DNA from: Proteiniphilum sp. UBA4977
Lineage (GTDB): Bacteria; Bacteroidota; Bacteroidia; Bacteroidales; Dysgonomonadaceae
Assembly (NCBI GenBank): GCA_002398565.1
Contig: DGZP01000039.1
Coordinates: forward strand, 27,635 to 91,634
Reading direction: 5' to 3'
DNA: 64,000 nt
Shown here: positions 27,112-36,968 of the stretch, piece by piece
Layout: each line of letters opens with the position of its first letter
How positions within the stretch are numbered: the stretch's first letter is position 1
Notes under the pieces: generated by a model
The model's input: only the letters and a program-made list of their open reading frames with translations
Database searches by the model: none
Told to the model about the DNA's origin: nothing
Translations under genes and position numbers: made by a program

Positions 27112-28896
27112 TCAATAATTTACACTTTCTAAATCCAATAATTTAGTATTGACTTTGCCTTTCATAATCACGTATTTACCGGGTTGAATGTGAAAATCAG
27201 TGAGATTTTTCTTCCTGTAAGCGTACAACTTATATTTATTTCCCTTATTTCGTTCAATAATGGAATAATTACCCTCGTCCCAATTTGTAAGTAAAATGCT
27301 CATTTTATTTTTTGTTGTATGGTCAAGTTCCGTGATAACTCCCTCCTGCCGACCATCCCATTGATTCTTGCTATGCTTTACATTTGGGAGTATGGTTAGA
27401 TGAAGTATTCCATCAATTTCTTTTAGAAAATAAAGTCCAGTCCCATTGTATTTTACCAACGATGAATTACCAAGCCCAATAACTTCTTTTACATTCTCGC
27501 TTACATTTAGTGGATTCCATTTCGTTATGTCACCTGAATAATAAAGCCTGTTCAAGTCTGAATAAATGGCCACGTTCCTTTCTTTTGAGATGGCGTAATA
27601 ATCCGTAACCTGCTCATTCGGGGAATCCATCTCATAATTGGTGTAGAGCCTTGTCGATTTGAAAATTTCATTTGCGATGATGAAACTAGCAGCTTTACCC
27701 GGAGTGGAGGTTACACTTAGTACATGCGATCCGGATGAGTATGGACCATATACACTAAGCGAATAGGTCCACATTTGCGCTGCTTGTACTCCGAGCGCTC
27801 GAAAATATTGAGCCTGTATTGGATATAAATACCTGCTCTGATTAAAAAAAGTCTCGAATTCATAGACAACCTTCGCTTTGTTCTTAAAAGCATCCGATAA
27901 AGCCCAGCCATAGCCAGTCACGTCGTTATAATAGGTTTTGAACCACTCGGAGAAGTCCGTTTCTGTCAAATCTTTCGGATTGCGCCCATAATTTTCACCT
28001 ACCAAGTCTTGTCCAGGATAATTACACATCGCCACGACTTCAACATGAGAGCTTGCAACAGCACGGAAAACATCTTCGTGTTCGCGCATATAGCGGTGCC
28101 AGTTTAGATTCCAGACAATTGGGTGTCTTGCTCCCGAGTCACGAATCAATTTATGCATCGTGTTGATGTAGTTACGCACAAGTTCCTCACGATATTCTAG
28201 ATACGTTCGTTGATCTTCTTTTTTCCCTTTACCTTCTGCCCAAGATAAAAAGTCCTTGAAATAACCTGTATTTTTAATCTCATCGTAGGAATATACACTT
28301 GGTTCGTTCATGATCTCCCACATTGCAATATGCTTCGTCTCTTTATAGGTCACATTAAGATACGGGTTACTACGGTTTAGTAATTGCGTAATATAATTCT
28401 TCGTTTTTTCTACAACCTTCTTGTTGTGAATCCACTCTTCCCTATTTAACCCTACCCACATTGAGTTTGAGACATGTGCACTGCCCATGTGATTAATGAA
28501 AGCGAGTGTGACATAAATACCTCTTTCCGAGGCTTCTGCAATCATGTAGTCGAGTATATCGAGATAGATCGTTTCTACAATATTTCCCTCATGATCTACA
28601 AAATCTGCCGGTGTAAGGTGGCATCGTATTGAGTTGACGTGCATCAGTTCTAATTCCGTAAAACTTTCATCCGTCACTTTTTTCAATTCATTACTTGATA
28701 GTTGTACCCCAATTTTTTGCAGACGCTTATATTCCCAACTTAGATTCGGTTGGAAGTTGACTCCAAAAATTGCCATTTCTTTTCCGTCTGGCATATAAAG
28801 CTTCCCGTTTTTTGTATACGTATAATCTTGAGAAACGACTGGCTGTATACAAAGAAAAAAGACGAACAGAGAAAAGATAAATTTAAAATTGTTCAT
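27112..28896 (-). CDS. Secreted clan GH-A glycosidase, GH5-like (PUL 2)
   Basis: Predicted retaining beta-glycosidase, 594 residues. The signal peptide ends QPVVSQ, with no lipobox. The TIM barrel spans about residues 30-400. GH-A hallmarks are the acid/base in WEIMNEPS (E198) and a nucleophile candidate in VVYEFETFF (E346, or E348). The substrate-binding motif NSIRCHLTPADF and the strand LAFINHMGS resemble endo-mannanase or cellulase-like GH5 members, and the C-terminal 180 residues look like a beta-sandwich. The exact GH family is not certain. It is the last gene of a six-gene minus-strand cluster, 49 bases after the GH2 gene. Codon use is AT-rich compared with genes to its left. Confidence 0.75.
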   Translation of the reverse strand: MNNFKFIFSLFVFFLCIQPVVSQDYTYTKNGKLYMPDGKEMAIFGVNFQPNLSWEYKRLQKIGVQLSSNELKKVTDESFTELELMHVNSIRCHLTPADFVDHEGNIVETIYLDILDYMIAEASERGIYVTLAFINHMGSAHVSNSMWVGLNREEWIHNKKVVEKTKNYITQLLNRSNPYLNVTYKETKHIAMWEIMNEPSVYSYDEIKNTGYFKDFLSWAEGKGKKEDQRTYLEYREELVRNYINTMHKLIRDSGARHPIVWNLNWHRYMREHEDVFRAVASSHVEVVAMCNYPGQDLVGENYGRNPKDLTETDFSEWFKTYYNDVTGYGWALSDAFKNKAKVVYEFETFFNQSRYLYPIQAQYFRALGVQAAQMWTYSLSVYGPYSSGSHVLSVTSTPGKAASFIIANEIFKSTRLYTNYEMDSPNEQVTDYYAISKERNVAIYSDLNRLYYSGDITKWNPLNVSENVKEVIGLGNSSLVKYNGTGLYFLKEIDGILHLTILPNVKHSKNQWDGRQEGVITELDHTTKNKMSILLTNWDEGNYSIIERNKGNKYKLYAYRKKNLTDFHIQPGKYVIMKGKVNTKLLDLESVNY

Positions 28897-28945
28897 TGGG
28901 AATATGAAATAAACGTGAACGATTTATTTGACGTAAGAACCTGCA

Positions 28946-31900
28946 TCAGTAAAAAGTGATATAAAAGGAAAGGCTGTATTCCGATCCATTTAAAACGTAT
29001 TCTTGATGCACTCTTGGTGACCAGCTGTCATCGCCACCCAATCCCATTTGTTTATGGTCGATGTGGACATACGTTTTATCACCGCGTTGGAGCTTGTGAG
29101 AAATCTTAGAATTATTAAGGGCTGTGTCTGCGTAGTTTTGAATGTTGAAATTAATAGACGGTATTCCCCTGAAACAGATAGAACTATTCTCTGCCATTAC
29201 TTTCACCCAGCGTGTATCTGTCTTATTCCCATTTTCTTGCGGCATGACATAGTCGAAATACTGATCTTCCACTTTTCCTTTCCACAGTCCCACAAAAGCA
29301 GCATCTTTGCGGTCCTCGTAACTTTCAAACGAACCTCTTCCGTACCACTCCAGGTTGTTGAAATCTTTTGGGAGAGATGTGGTCATTCCTACTCTTGCCA
29401 ATGGAGGCAGTTGCTCATCCACTTGAAAATTGTTGTCAACCCGTATGCTTCCATCCGACATAACCGTATATTCTGTAGTTTGCAGAATCGATCCTGTTTT
29501 GAAAATCAGCTTATTTACAACGCTTATCTTGACTTCATTTGGCTGTTGATTGATAACCGTGAATTTGTTGTTTTCAATGGTGTAACGATCCAATCCGGCT
29601 TCTCTCCATCTTGAAGCGAATGAATTATTACCTCCCCCTTCATCGTTATCGGTTGGAACACGCCAGAAGTTAGGCAATAATGGGTCGGTAAACATCGCTC
29701 GTTTTTTCTTGATATACGAAACAAGTGAGCCTTGTTTTTTATTGAAAGATACTGAGAAATCGGGTCCCTTGATCGTCAAATCTGTTTTGTTATCCGAAAC
29801 GGTTAGATTTCCAGTCTGAGACAAAACATCACCAATTGTATGAATATGTGTTGGTAAATTGAGCCTGATCTGTTCTTTTGCAACCTCATATCCTTTGTCA
29901 GCCCAAGGAGTAGCTTGCTTCAATACAAAATAAACATTGAGGAAGTACTCTTTTCCCTTTTTAATCAGATTCTTGGGATACGATAACTGAATCAACTTCT
30001 GAGACTGTGGCAGAATTTGAAGATCGTCGATACTACCTTTGTGAACGACAACCCCATCTTCAATTAACTCCCAGTTTAGCATTACATGACCGCTAGAGAC
30101 AAAATAGTTGCGATTTTCAACTGAAATGAGACCGGTTATTGCATCAATTTCATTTACCGTAAAATTCTGATGTATTTTTTTCAACTCATTCAATTCAGGT
30201 TGTACCCTTCTGTCCGGAGTAACCAATCCATCGTTCACATTGGCACCATCGCTATAATTGATGATGTTCCAATATTCGTTGCCGTTTTTATCTTTCGAAC
30301 GGAGCCCTTGATCTACCCAATCCCATGTAAAACCGCCCTGCAGACGGGGATATTTATAGTATAAATCCCAGTATTTATTGAAATTACCCAAGCTATTTCC
30401 CATTGAATGTGCATATTCGCAGATAATGAAAGGGCGTGTCTCATCTTCATTGAACAGACGAACGATGTCCTTTAGAGATAAATACATTTGCGAAATGATG
30501 TCGTAACGCGAAAGTACTTTCGCATACGTTGGATTCTGCGACTCATAATGAACAGGACGTTTTTGAGGATCAGTTTTTTTCATTTCTTCGTATGCAGCAT
30601 CGAAATTTGCTCCCCAACCCGATTCATTCCCCATTGACCAATAGACAATGGATGGATGATTTTTATCTCTGAGAACCATGTTCACGTTTCGTTCCACGAT
30701 AGCTTGCTTCCATTCCGATTTTTCTCCAACATAATAACCATTAGCCCACAATCCATGACTCTCCACGTTTGCCTCATCCACTACATACAGACCGTACTCA
30801 TCACATAGATTATACCATTCCGGGTGATTGGGATAATGGGACGTACGCACGGCATTTATATTGTGACGTTTCATGAGCAGAATATCTTCTATCATCGATT
30901 CACTTGTAATCGTCCGACCATTGTGCATGTCAAATTCATGACGGTTTACTCCTTTTATTTTAATAGCTTGACCATTTACAAGAAACAGCCCATCTTTTAT
31001 TTCTATTTTCCGGAAACCTGTATGTACAACAAAAGCTTGAACGGCTTTTCCATTTGCTGCTACCAACTCAATGCCAACCTTGTATAAATTAGGTGTTTCA
31101 GCTGTCCATTTCAATGGATTTGTCACATTTCCTTTCAACGAAATGGTTCTTTCCACACTTTTTTGAACGGTAAAATTTTCACTCTTTAACGTCATAATGG
31201 GATTATCCATTGCATCCCTAAGTGTTACACGAACAAAATATGGTTCGTTTTTCTTTTCGCGTACGTTTTCAATGGCAACTGCCACATGCAACTCGGCGTC
31301 CTTGTAATCCTCATCGAGTTCCGGAAGAACGGAAAAATCACGCATCCTTACATTGGGTGTAGTGAAGATATACACATCACGATAAATTCCGCTCAAACGC
31401 CAAAAATCCTGATCTTCGAGATAACTACCATCCGACCAGTTAAAGACTTGCACGGTTAACTCGTTGTTCCCCTTTTTGATGTAGTTGGTAATGTTAAATT
31501 CTGCCGGAAGCATACCATCTTCGTGATAACCCACTTTCCGACCGTTAACCCAGAGATACATGGCCGACTGAACACCTCCAAAATGGATAAACACCTGCTG
31601 TTCATCCCAATCGGCAGGAACAATAAACGACTTTTTATACACACCTACGGGATTATACTCTTTGGGGACATAGGGCGGATTCGGCTCAAAAGGATACTTT
31701 ATATTGGTGAACACAGGAGGGTCGTATTTTCCATCTCCTTGCAATTGCCAGTTGCTCGGAACCTGTATATCATCCCACTTGGAGTTATTTTTTTTTGTCG
31801 AATGAATATCAGAAGGAATCAGCGATGGATTTTTAAAGTATGCAAACTTCCATGTCCCATTTAAGAACTGTACCAAAGATGATTTCTCGAGTGTGTTATT

Positions 31901-32053
31901 ATTCCACGACAATGTTTCAAACGGAACATACGTTGCGTGTGCCTTTTCAGCATTGATTTGCGTTACTGCAAGGTTTTCCCAATCATTCACCTGTGCAGAC
32001 ACAACACCAACATAAAAAATAACCAATAAAAAACCGACAAACTTTTTGTTCAT
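28946..32053 (-). CDS. GH2 beta-galactosidase (LacZ-like), secreted
   Basis: Retaining exo-glycosidase of 1035 residues with the five-domain LacZ layout. The signal peptide ends GVVSAQ. The sugar-binding domain runs from about residue 40 (WENLAVTQINAEKAHA, PSNWQ, FEPNPPYVP). Immunoglobulin-like domains and the TIM barrel (RHEFDMHNGR, RTSHYPNHP) follow. Acid/base E477 lies in WSMGNESGWG and nucleophile E546 in ICEYAHSMGN. The C-terminal beta-gal small domain contains LEWYGRGSFESYEDRKDAA. Full length and key residues support beta-galactosidase, though GH2 enzymes of this shape can also act on other beta-galactosides within complex glycans. The gap to the gene upstream in the operon is only four bases. 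Confidence 0.92.
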   Translation of the reverse strand: MNKKFVGFLLVIFYVGVVSAQVNDWENLAVTQINAEKAHATYVPFETLSWNNNTLEKSSLVQFLNGTWKFAYFKNPSLIPSDIHSTKKNNSKWDDIQVPSNWQLQGDGKYDPPVFTNIKYPFEPNPPYVPKEYNPVGVYKKSFIVPADWDEQQVFIHFGGVQSAMYLWVNGRKVGYHEDGMLPAEFNITNYIKKGNNELTVQVFNWSDGSYLEDQDFWRLSGIYRDVYIFTTPNVRMRDFSVLPELDEDYKDAELHVAVAIENVREKKNEPYFVRVTLRDAMDNPIMTLKSENFTVQKSVERTISLKGNVTNPLKWTAETPNLYKVGIELVAANGKAVQAFVVHTGFRKIEIKDGLFLVNGQAIKIKGVNRHEFDMHNGRTITSESMIEDILLMKRHNINAVRTSHYPNHPEWYNLCDEYGLYVVDEANVESHGLWANGYYVGEKSEWKQAIVERNVNMVLRDKNHPSIVYWSMGNESGWGANFDAAYEEMKKTDPQKRPVHYESQNPTYAKVLSRYDIISQMYLSLKDIVRLFNEDETRPFIICEYAHSMGNSLGNFNKYWDLYYKYPRLQGGFTWDWVDQGLRSKDKNGNEYWNIINYSDGANVNDGLVTPDRRVQPELNELKKIHQNFTVNEIDAITGLISVENRNYFVSSGHVMLNWELIEDGVVVHKGSIDDLQILPQSQKLIQLSYPKNLIKKGKEYFLNVYFVLKQATPWADKGYEVAKEQIRLNLPTHIHTIGDVLSQTGNLTVSDNKTDLTIKGPDFSVSFNKKQGSLVSYIKKKRAMFTDPLLPNFWRVPTDNDEGGGNNSFASRWREAGLDRYTIENNKFTVINQQPNEVKISVVNKLIFKTGSILQTTEYTVMSDGSIRVDNNFQVDEQLPPLARVGMTTSLPKDFNNLEWYGRGSFESYEDRKDAAFVGLWKGKVEDQYFDYVMPQENGNKTDTRWVKVMAENSSICFRGIPSINFNIQNYADTALNNSKISHKLQRGDKTYVHIDHKQMGLGGDDSWSPRVHQEYVLNGSEYSLSFYITFY

Positions 32054-32057
32054 GACG

Positions 32058-33473
32058 CTATTCTAATATAATTACTACTGATCGTAAAAATGGAGGAACA
32101 TCTATTTTGTTATCCAGAACATGAATCGTATTATCCCATTTATCTTGCCATGGATCATAGAGACTTACTTTATTTACTTTCTTCAAAGATAGATCATTTA
32201 GCGTAATGGCAAAATTTTCCTTTGGCTTTGCAGGGATTTCATCTTCAAGTTCCGTCTTCCAGTTATTTGTACCATCTCTACACCAAATCATTGTTTTCTT
32301 CTTTCCGTTCAATATATAACATTTCACCCCATCCTTTTCAAAATAGGAAGGTGTAAATTTTTCTTTTACTGGATCCACATCGTGGATTATGTTTTCAAAT
32401 CTTTTAAAATGAGACCATAAATCCTGAGGGTAAATATAATGATTCCAATGCCACATGCTACCACTACCTGCGCTTCCTGAGAAAAAAGGCGCAAAAATCA
32501 TGTCGTGGATAAGAATCCCCTGCCTGTCTTTTTTATAATGACGAAATGGTCCCGAATGGCTTGGTTCCACCGCACCGATCTCGTTCATTACAACAGGAAT
32601 AGGATTGTTTTTGGTAAGTTCGTTTCCAAAATATATTGCATTGGACGTTAGTACATCAATCGCCCCCTTAATGATATCATATTGCCCCCAGTCAGATCCC
32701 TCGTCCAAGTAACGGTGAATGGACAAAAAATCGTTCTTGGTGATTTTTGCAAGACTCCTGTAGTTATGATCGGCAATTTCAGAATGTAAACTTCCCAATG
32801 TTTGCGTAACAAGTGTATTGGGGAACAATGCTTTAATGGAATCCAACATGAATGACGTAAAATCCATGACCTCTTTTTCGTTGGCTAATGCATCCATCTC
32901 ATTCCACAATTCCCAACCGTAGATATGCGAGTGATTTTTATACCTGTCGGAAAGCGCCTTTGCGCGCATTATGTATGAATGCCTTCCTTCGGGAGTATTG
33001 ATGTATTCCTTGATGTCCTTAAAACGCGTAGCTAAGGCTTTACTATTTGACCAACCCGCACTTGAAGGAGCTTTTTCGGAAATAGACCGGATATGTTGCA
33101 GCGTAAACTTGATGTAAATATCGTATTTCTTTGCAAGTTCCAACACCTTGTCAATACGTCGAAATTTCTCCTCGTTATACACTCCCTCAACCGAATCTTC
33201 GATTTCAAGACTGGCCGTACTAATCCAGATTCGCATGGAATTACCGCCGTTTTCCGAAAACCGTTGAAAGTACTGTTCCATGTTTTCCATGTTATTCTCC
33301 GGCAGATAATTGATCGAAATAGGGATCCAGGCATGACCCTCCTTTTCGAAATATCTTGAGTATTCCTTGCCGATCTGAATGTGACTTCCTCTGTACGAAG
33401 CTATATCTGCATTCTTGTTGCAGTTAATTAATAAAAAGCTTAGCAGGAGTAAAGAGAAGGTAATTGGCTTCAT
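32058..33473 (-). CDS. Clan GH-A glycosidase-like lipoprotein (PUL 2)
   Basis: Predicted lipid-anchored retaining beta-glycosidase, 471 residues, with lipobox LLINC giving lipidated C18. The TIM barrel carries GGNSMRIWISTAS, the acid/base in YGWELWNEMDA (E192) and the nucleophile in PVVMNEIGAVEP (E298). An aromatic-rich SGSMWHWNHYIYPQ segment follows. The final 90 residues form a small beta domain. It resembles GH5/mannanase-like proteins, but I cannot assign a family. Signal type II and a probable surface location suggest it could make the first cuts. It overlaps no neighbour and sits 13 bases after the GH164/GH42-like gene, so cotranscription is likely. Confidence 0.75.
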   Translation of the reverse strand: MKPITFSLLLLSFLLINCNKNADIASYRGSHIQIGKEYSRYFEKEGHAWIPISINYLPENNMENMEQYFQRFSENGGNSMRIWISTASLEIEDSVEGVYNEEKFRRIDKVLELAKKYDIYIKFTLQHIRSISEKAPSSAGWSNSKALATRFKDIKEYINTPEGRHSYIMRAKALSDRYKNHSHIYGWELWNEMDALANEKEVMDFTSFMLDSIKALFPNTLVTQTLGSLHSEIADHNYRSLAKITKNDFLSIHRYLDEGSDWGQYDIIKGAIDVLTSNAIYFGNELTKNNPIPVVMNEIGAVEPSHSGPFRHYKKDRQGILIHDMIFAPFFSGSAGSGSMWHWNHYIYPQDLWSHFKRFENIIHDVDPVKEKFTPSYFEKDGVKCYILNGKKKTMIWCRDGTNNWKTELEDEIPAKPKENFAITLNDLSLKKVNKVSLYDPWQDKWDNTIHVLDNKIDVPPFLRSVVIILE

Positions 33474-33486
33474 CTGAATGTTTTGA

Positions 33487-35511
33487 TTAGTCCCATATAA
33501 TAACGAGCGTGTCTTCGCTGTCGATATGGATTGTCTTGTCGTTTAGCTTACTTTTTTTATTTGAATACAAAATGCGAGCGTTCTTGTAGGCCGAAAGACC
33601 GGTCAACCTGATTGTTACATTCTCCTTGTTCTTGTTGATAATAACAGAGATTACCTTATTCCCAGACTTCAGGTTTTTCATCAGCACACCTTCCTGAAAC
33701 GATTCGAATCCAATTCTATCAGATGTGTTGAAGTATGGATCCAAGAATTCAAGGAGAGGGCGATAATCATTTGCCTTTCTCGCACCCAATCCTATTAAAG
33801 AAGGCACCCATACCACTTTACCCTTTCCGAAGTTATTTATAATTCCAACCATTTCACCTGCCTTGTCACCGATGTTTTTCCCTTTTTCCACATCGATTAT
33901 CCCTTTTAGCGCATGCGTAGAAAGTGTGTTGTCTTCCGTTATTTTCAAATCAAATAGATCTTTCTCAAAAATGAATTCCGAAACACTTCCTCCAAAAAGG
34001 TCCGCTAACGGAAAGCTGTTCACCATCTTCGACATGGCTTTTTCATCGTAGAAAGCGGTAAGACCATCGACGATCAATGTACCTCCGTTTCGTACAAAAT
34101 TCCGAAAATGATCATAATAAGACTCAGGTATACTTATTTGATGAGCCAGTATGACGGTCTGTCCCGAATAATCTTTCTCCGAGAAGGAGAATTCATTGAA
34201 TTCCTTGAACGTTGGCTGCAAACCTATCTGAGATAACGCTTCAAAATAGCTGATGCCCGACTTCATTACAGCTCCGGGTTCCCGGATTTCGTATTTGTTA
34301 TTTTTAATATCAGGAGCCATCATTTGCTCAACCCAAATCGATTCTCTATTATAAAGGATATGGATGTTGCTATGGATCGGTTTGGCCACACGGAATAATT
34401 TCTCGTTTTCGTTGATTAGATGAGCAATTTTCCCTGTCTCGATCAGCCTCTCTGTTGGCCTATTCTGAAAGTCAATCATCGCCCATTCACCGGCTTCCAT
34501 ACCGGACATTCTTGGATTTAAACACCAGAAAATCGCCCCTTTGCTCCCGGTACCGACAACAATCCACAGCCACTGGGCAATCTCTTCTTTGGTGGGACAA
34601 AACGGTTCGTAACCGCTGTAAATATTGTTGCCACCTTGAAGTTCTGTCATCAGCCACGGAATATTTCCTGCACCCGATAGAATAATTTCACTGTTCGCCG
34701 ACATTGCCAATGCATATTTATTCCGCGTGAAATATCCGAAATGCCAACTGGCATGAGCCGAACCGCCCAAGCTAGTCAAGAACCTGCTCCAAGCCGGAAA
34801 ATCATATTGCGCAACGTTGTCAAAGATCTGATGCGTATTCACATGAACAGGATTCCGGGCGTCGTATTTTTTAATCTCGCTCGTCAGCCAATTTAGATAC
34901 CATGTATTGTAATAAAGTATAAACTCTTGCTTATCGAAAGAAAGATAGGGAGTATCCTTTAGTGGATGTATTGTTGCAATCTGTTGACTGTTTTTCCATT
35001 CAGCAAAGATCTCTTTTCCAAGAGGATTTTGTACACTACCCCCTCCCGGTTCATTAATCGGGACCCAACCGTACAACGACTTGAATTTTTTGAAGTGCGT
35101 CACTACAACTTTTATGTATTCAGCGACCCGTTCGAGGTGTTCCCTGTCGCTAGGATACTTGAAGCCTCCCACATCGGTAAAATCCGTTGCAGGAAAAAGA
35201 TTCGCGTAAATCTTCACATTGTATTTTTCTCCGTACTGGAACGCTTTGTCGAACAGTGAAAAATCCCAATTTCCGTTCTCGTCTTTCATATAGTTTTCGA
35301 ACATCCTTATACGAGTCAGGTTCATATTGTTGTCGCTAAGCGTTTTGAACCAACTCTCCACATTCTTGTCAGATTGTCCGGGCTCAATGAAGATTTCAGC
35401 ACCAAACATCAAGGCATCCTCTTCACTCATCTGGGCACTTACAACCGATGAGGCCAACAGGAACAGTACACACAGGATTATTCTACTACTATTTTCAAAA
35501 AATATTCTCAT
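33487..35511 (-). CDS. GH164/GH42-like secreted beta-glycosidase (possible beta-mannosidase)
   Basis: Predicted retaining exo-beta-glycosidase, 674 residues from the ATG at 35511, which gives a clear signal peptide (ILCVLFLLASSVVSAQ). A longer frame runs upstream to 35649 but overlaps the next gene and is rejected. The TIM barrel carries acid/base E154 in PINEPGGG and nucleophile E290 in WLMTELQGGN. A Rossmann-like middle domain (TVILAHQISIPE, NGGTLIVDGLTAFYDE) and a C-terminal beta domain complete the three-domain layout shared by GH42 and GH164. The 136-residue gap between the two glutamates is close to that of the GH164 founder (about 137 as I recall) and shorter than in GH42, so beta-mannosidase is favoured. 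This family call needs confirmation. Confidence 0.68.
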   Translation of the reverse strand: MRIFFENSSRIILCVLFLLASSVVSAQMSEEDALMFGAEIFIEPGQSDKNVESWFKTLSDNNMNLTRIRMFENYMKDENGNWDFSLFDKAFQYGEKYNVKIYANLFPATDFTDVGGFKYPSDREHLERVAEYIKVVVTHFKKFKSLYGWVPINEPGGGSVQNPLGKEIFAEWKNSQQIATIHPLKDTPYLSFDKQEFILYYNTWYLNWLTSEIKKYDARNPVHVNTHQIFDNVAQYDFPAWSRFLTSLGGSAHASWHFGYFTRNKYALAMSANSEIILSGAGNIPWLMTELQGGNNIYSGYEPFCPTKEEIAQWLWIVVGTGSKGAIFWCLNPRMSGMEAGEWAMIDFQNRPTERLIETGKIAHLINENEKLFRVAKPIHSNIHILYNRESIWVEQMMAPDIKNNKYEIREPGAVMKSGISYFEALSQIGLQPTFKEFNEFSFSEKDYSGQTVILAHQISIPESYYDHFRNFVRNGGTLIVDGLTAFYDEKAMSKMVNSFPLADLFGGSVSEFIFEKDLFDLKITEDNTLSTHALKGIIDVEKGKNIGDKAGEMVGIINNFGKGKVVWVPSLIGLGARKANDYRPLLEFLDPYFNTSDRIGFESFQEGVLMKNLKSGNKVISVIINKNKENVTIRLTGLSAYKNARILYSNKKSKLNDKTIHIDSEDTLVIIWD

Positions 35512-35609
35512 GTTTGTTTTATTGTGAATCGATATATGTAAAATTTTGACAATCATCATGGTAAATCGAGAAAGTGTTTTTTTACATTTTATTTCCAACA
35601 GAAGAGCAA

Positions 35610-36863
35610 TTAAATCAACTTTATATAATACGCTACAATGTCTTTCCATTTGTAGTATGGAGCCATGTTGGTTTTAACGGGTATATGTACTTCACGTTCG
35701 TTATGTAATATTTTCACGATAATTTCACCTTCACTATTTTTATAAAAGATCCATTGAATGTTCGCACCCATCGGAGCTACCTTATAATCGTTCCACACTT
35801 CATAAACTTTTTGAGGATCCGGTTCCGTGATGCTGGCCTCTTTTATGCCCAACAAGGCTGCAAATGGAATAATACCTTCTGCGTGGGCAAAGCGTAAGTT
35901 CGCTGAAATATCCTTCTTTTCAATTGCAGCTTGCGAAGTTTCAATGAAGTTTTTCAACATCGGCTTTGCTATTGTGATGGCTATGTTGTTATTTATTCCG
36001 GAAGGTCCTTTACGCAGATATTGATTGAGGTTTTGAATTTGCCACAGCGCGAAAATTTCATCTTCTGTAAAAACATCATAGAGAGAGATATTGATACCCG
36101 AAGCTTCCAAGATAATAGCAGCTGACCAAAAGTTTGTCATGAAGTTTTTCTTGTCACCCAACCGCGCGGGAACGCTTGACTTGAAAAGTGATGAGATGAA
36201 ACGATCCGTAGAAAGTATTTTATCCGTAAAGCTATCGCGAATATCTCTCCATGGACCCTCTTCGTAATAATCCCGGTATTCTTTGCTGTAAAAGTTTAGA
36301 TAATAATTGTTATAATCGCTTGATTCCATGTCAATTGAAATAGATGGATTCATCTCTTTCATTTCCAGGCAAAAATAACTCATGCTTAAGATGCAACGAG
36401 GGACTAAAGTGGATTTTGCATCTATCACACACTTTTCATCATTGAATATTTCCGGATAATTATTAAACATTCGTTTGGCAATTCCTTTCTGTTCTTCTGC
36501 TCCTATCGATGATAAGTCACCATATCGCTTATACATGTAACCATTGATCTCGTCAATTTTTTGTTTTACCTCTTTCCCTTTTTCCGTTAGCAAATTATCA
36601 TTGTCAGCATCTTTAAAAATTGAAGCCAAGTCAGGAAAAAGAGTTTCAGAGGTATGAACTCGAGAGCCATGCCTGCCTACATGGTTTACATAAAAGGGAA
36701 CATATCCCGTTGGAGGTGATGTATACTCCTGATGCTGGAATTTGTATGCCATGGATGTGCCGGCGCTATTTGAAATAGTTTTTACAACATCGTCACGTTT
36801 ACTTTGTGAGATGACCTGTAATGGAATAATACCTAACAGTAAATAAATGATTATCTTCTTCAT
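35610..36863 (-). CDS. Histidine acid phosphatase, MINPP/phytase-like
   Basis: Secreted branch-2 histidine phosphatase, 417 residues, with a signal peptide ending QVISQ. The start is the ATG at 36863; a longer frame to 36938 would hide the signal peptide. The catalytic RHGSR motif (residues 64-68) holds the nucleophilic His, and the proton donor lies in HAE (327-329, context RFAHAEGIIPF). The HAE triplet, rather than HD, is typical of multiple inositol polyphosphate phosphatases, including the characterised Bacteroides MINPP. The family removes phosphate from inositol phosphates and other phosphomonoesters. Its position inside a glycosidase operon is notable, because it suggests the PUL substrate carries phosphate. 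Confidence 0.85.
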   Translation of the reverse strand: MKKIIIYLLLGIIPLQVISQSKRDDVVKTISNSAGTSMAYKFQHQEYTSPPTGYVPFYVNHVGRHGSRVHTSETLFPDLASIFKDADNDNLLTEKGKEVKQKIDEINGYMYKRYGDLSSIGAEEQKGIAKRMFNNYPEIFNDEKCVIDAKSTLVPRCILSMSYFCLEMKEMNPSISIDMESSDYNNYYLNFYSKEYRDYYEEGPWRDIRDSFTDKILSTDRFISSLFKSSVPARLGDKKNFMTNFWSAAIILEASGINISLYDVFTEDEIFALWQIQNLNQYLRKGPSGINNNIAITIAKPMLKNFIETSQAAIEKKDISANLRFAHAEGIIPFAALLGIKEASITEPDPQKVYEVWNDYKVAPMGANIQWIFYKNSEGEIIVKILHNEREVHIPVKTNMAPYYKWKDIVAYYIKLI

Positions 36864-36968
36864 TGTTCTTTTACTTTGATGATTCACTGTTACACTTGCG
36901 TATTGAAATGGTTTTATAAAATCGATCATAATTTTCAATTTTTCTCAATCGGTTCGATTAGTGAATTA

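Noticed and set aside
35512..35649. A 46-residue extension of the GH164/GH42-like protein
   Set aside because: It lacks family similarity, overlaps the coding end of the phosphatase gene and places the signal peptide internally.
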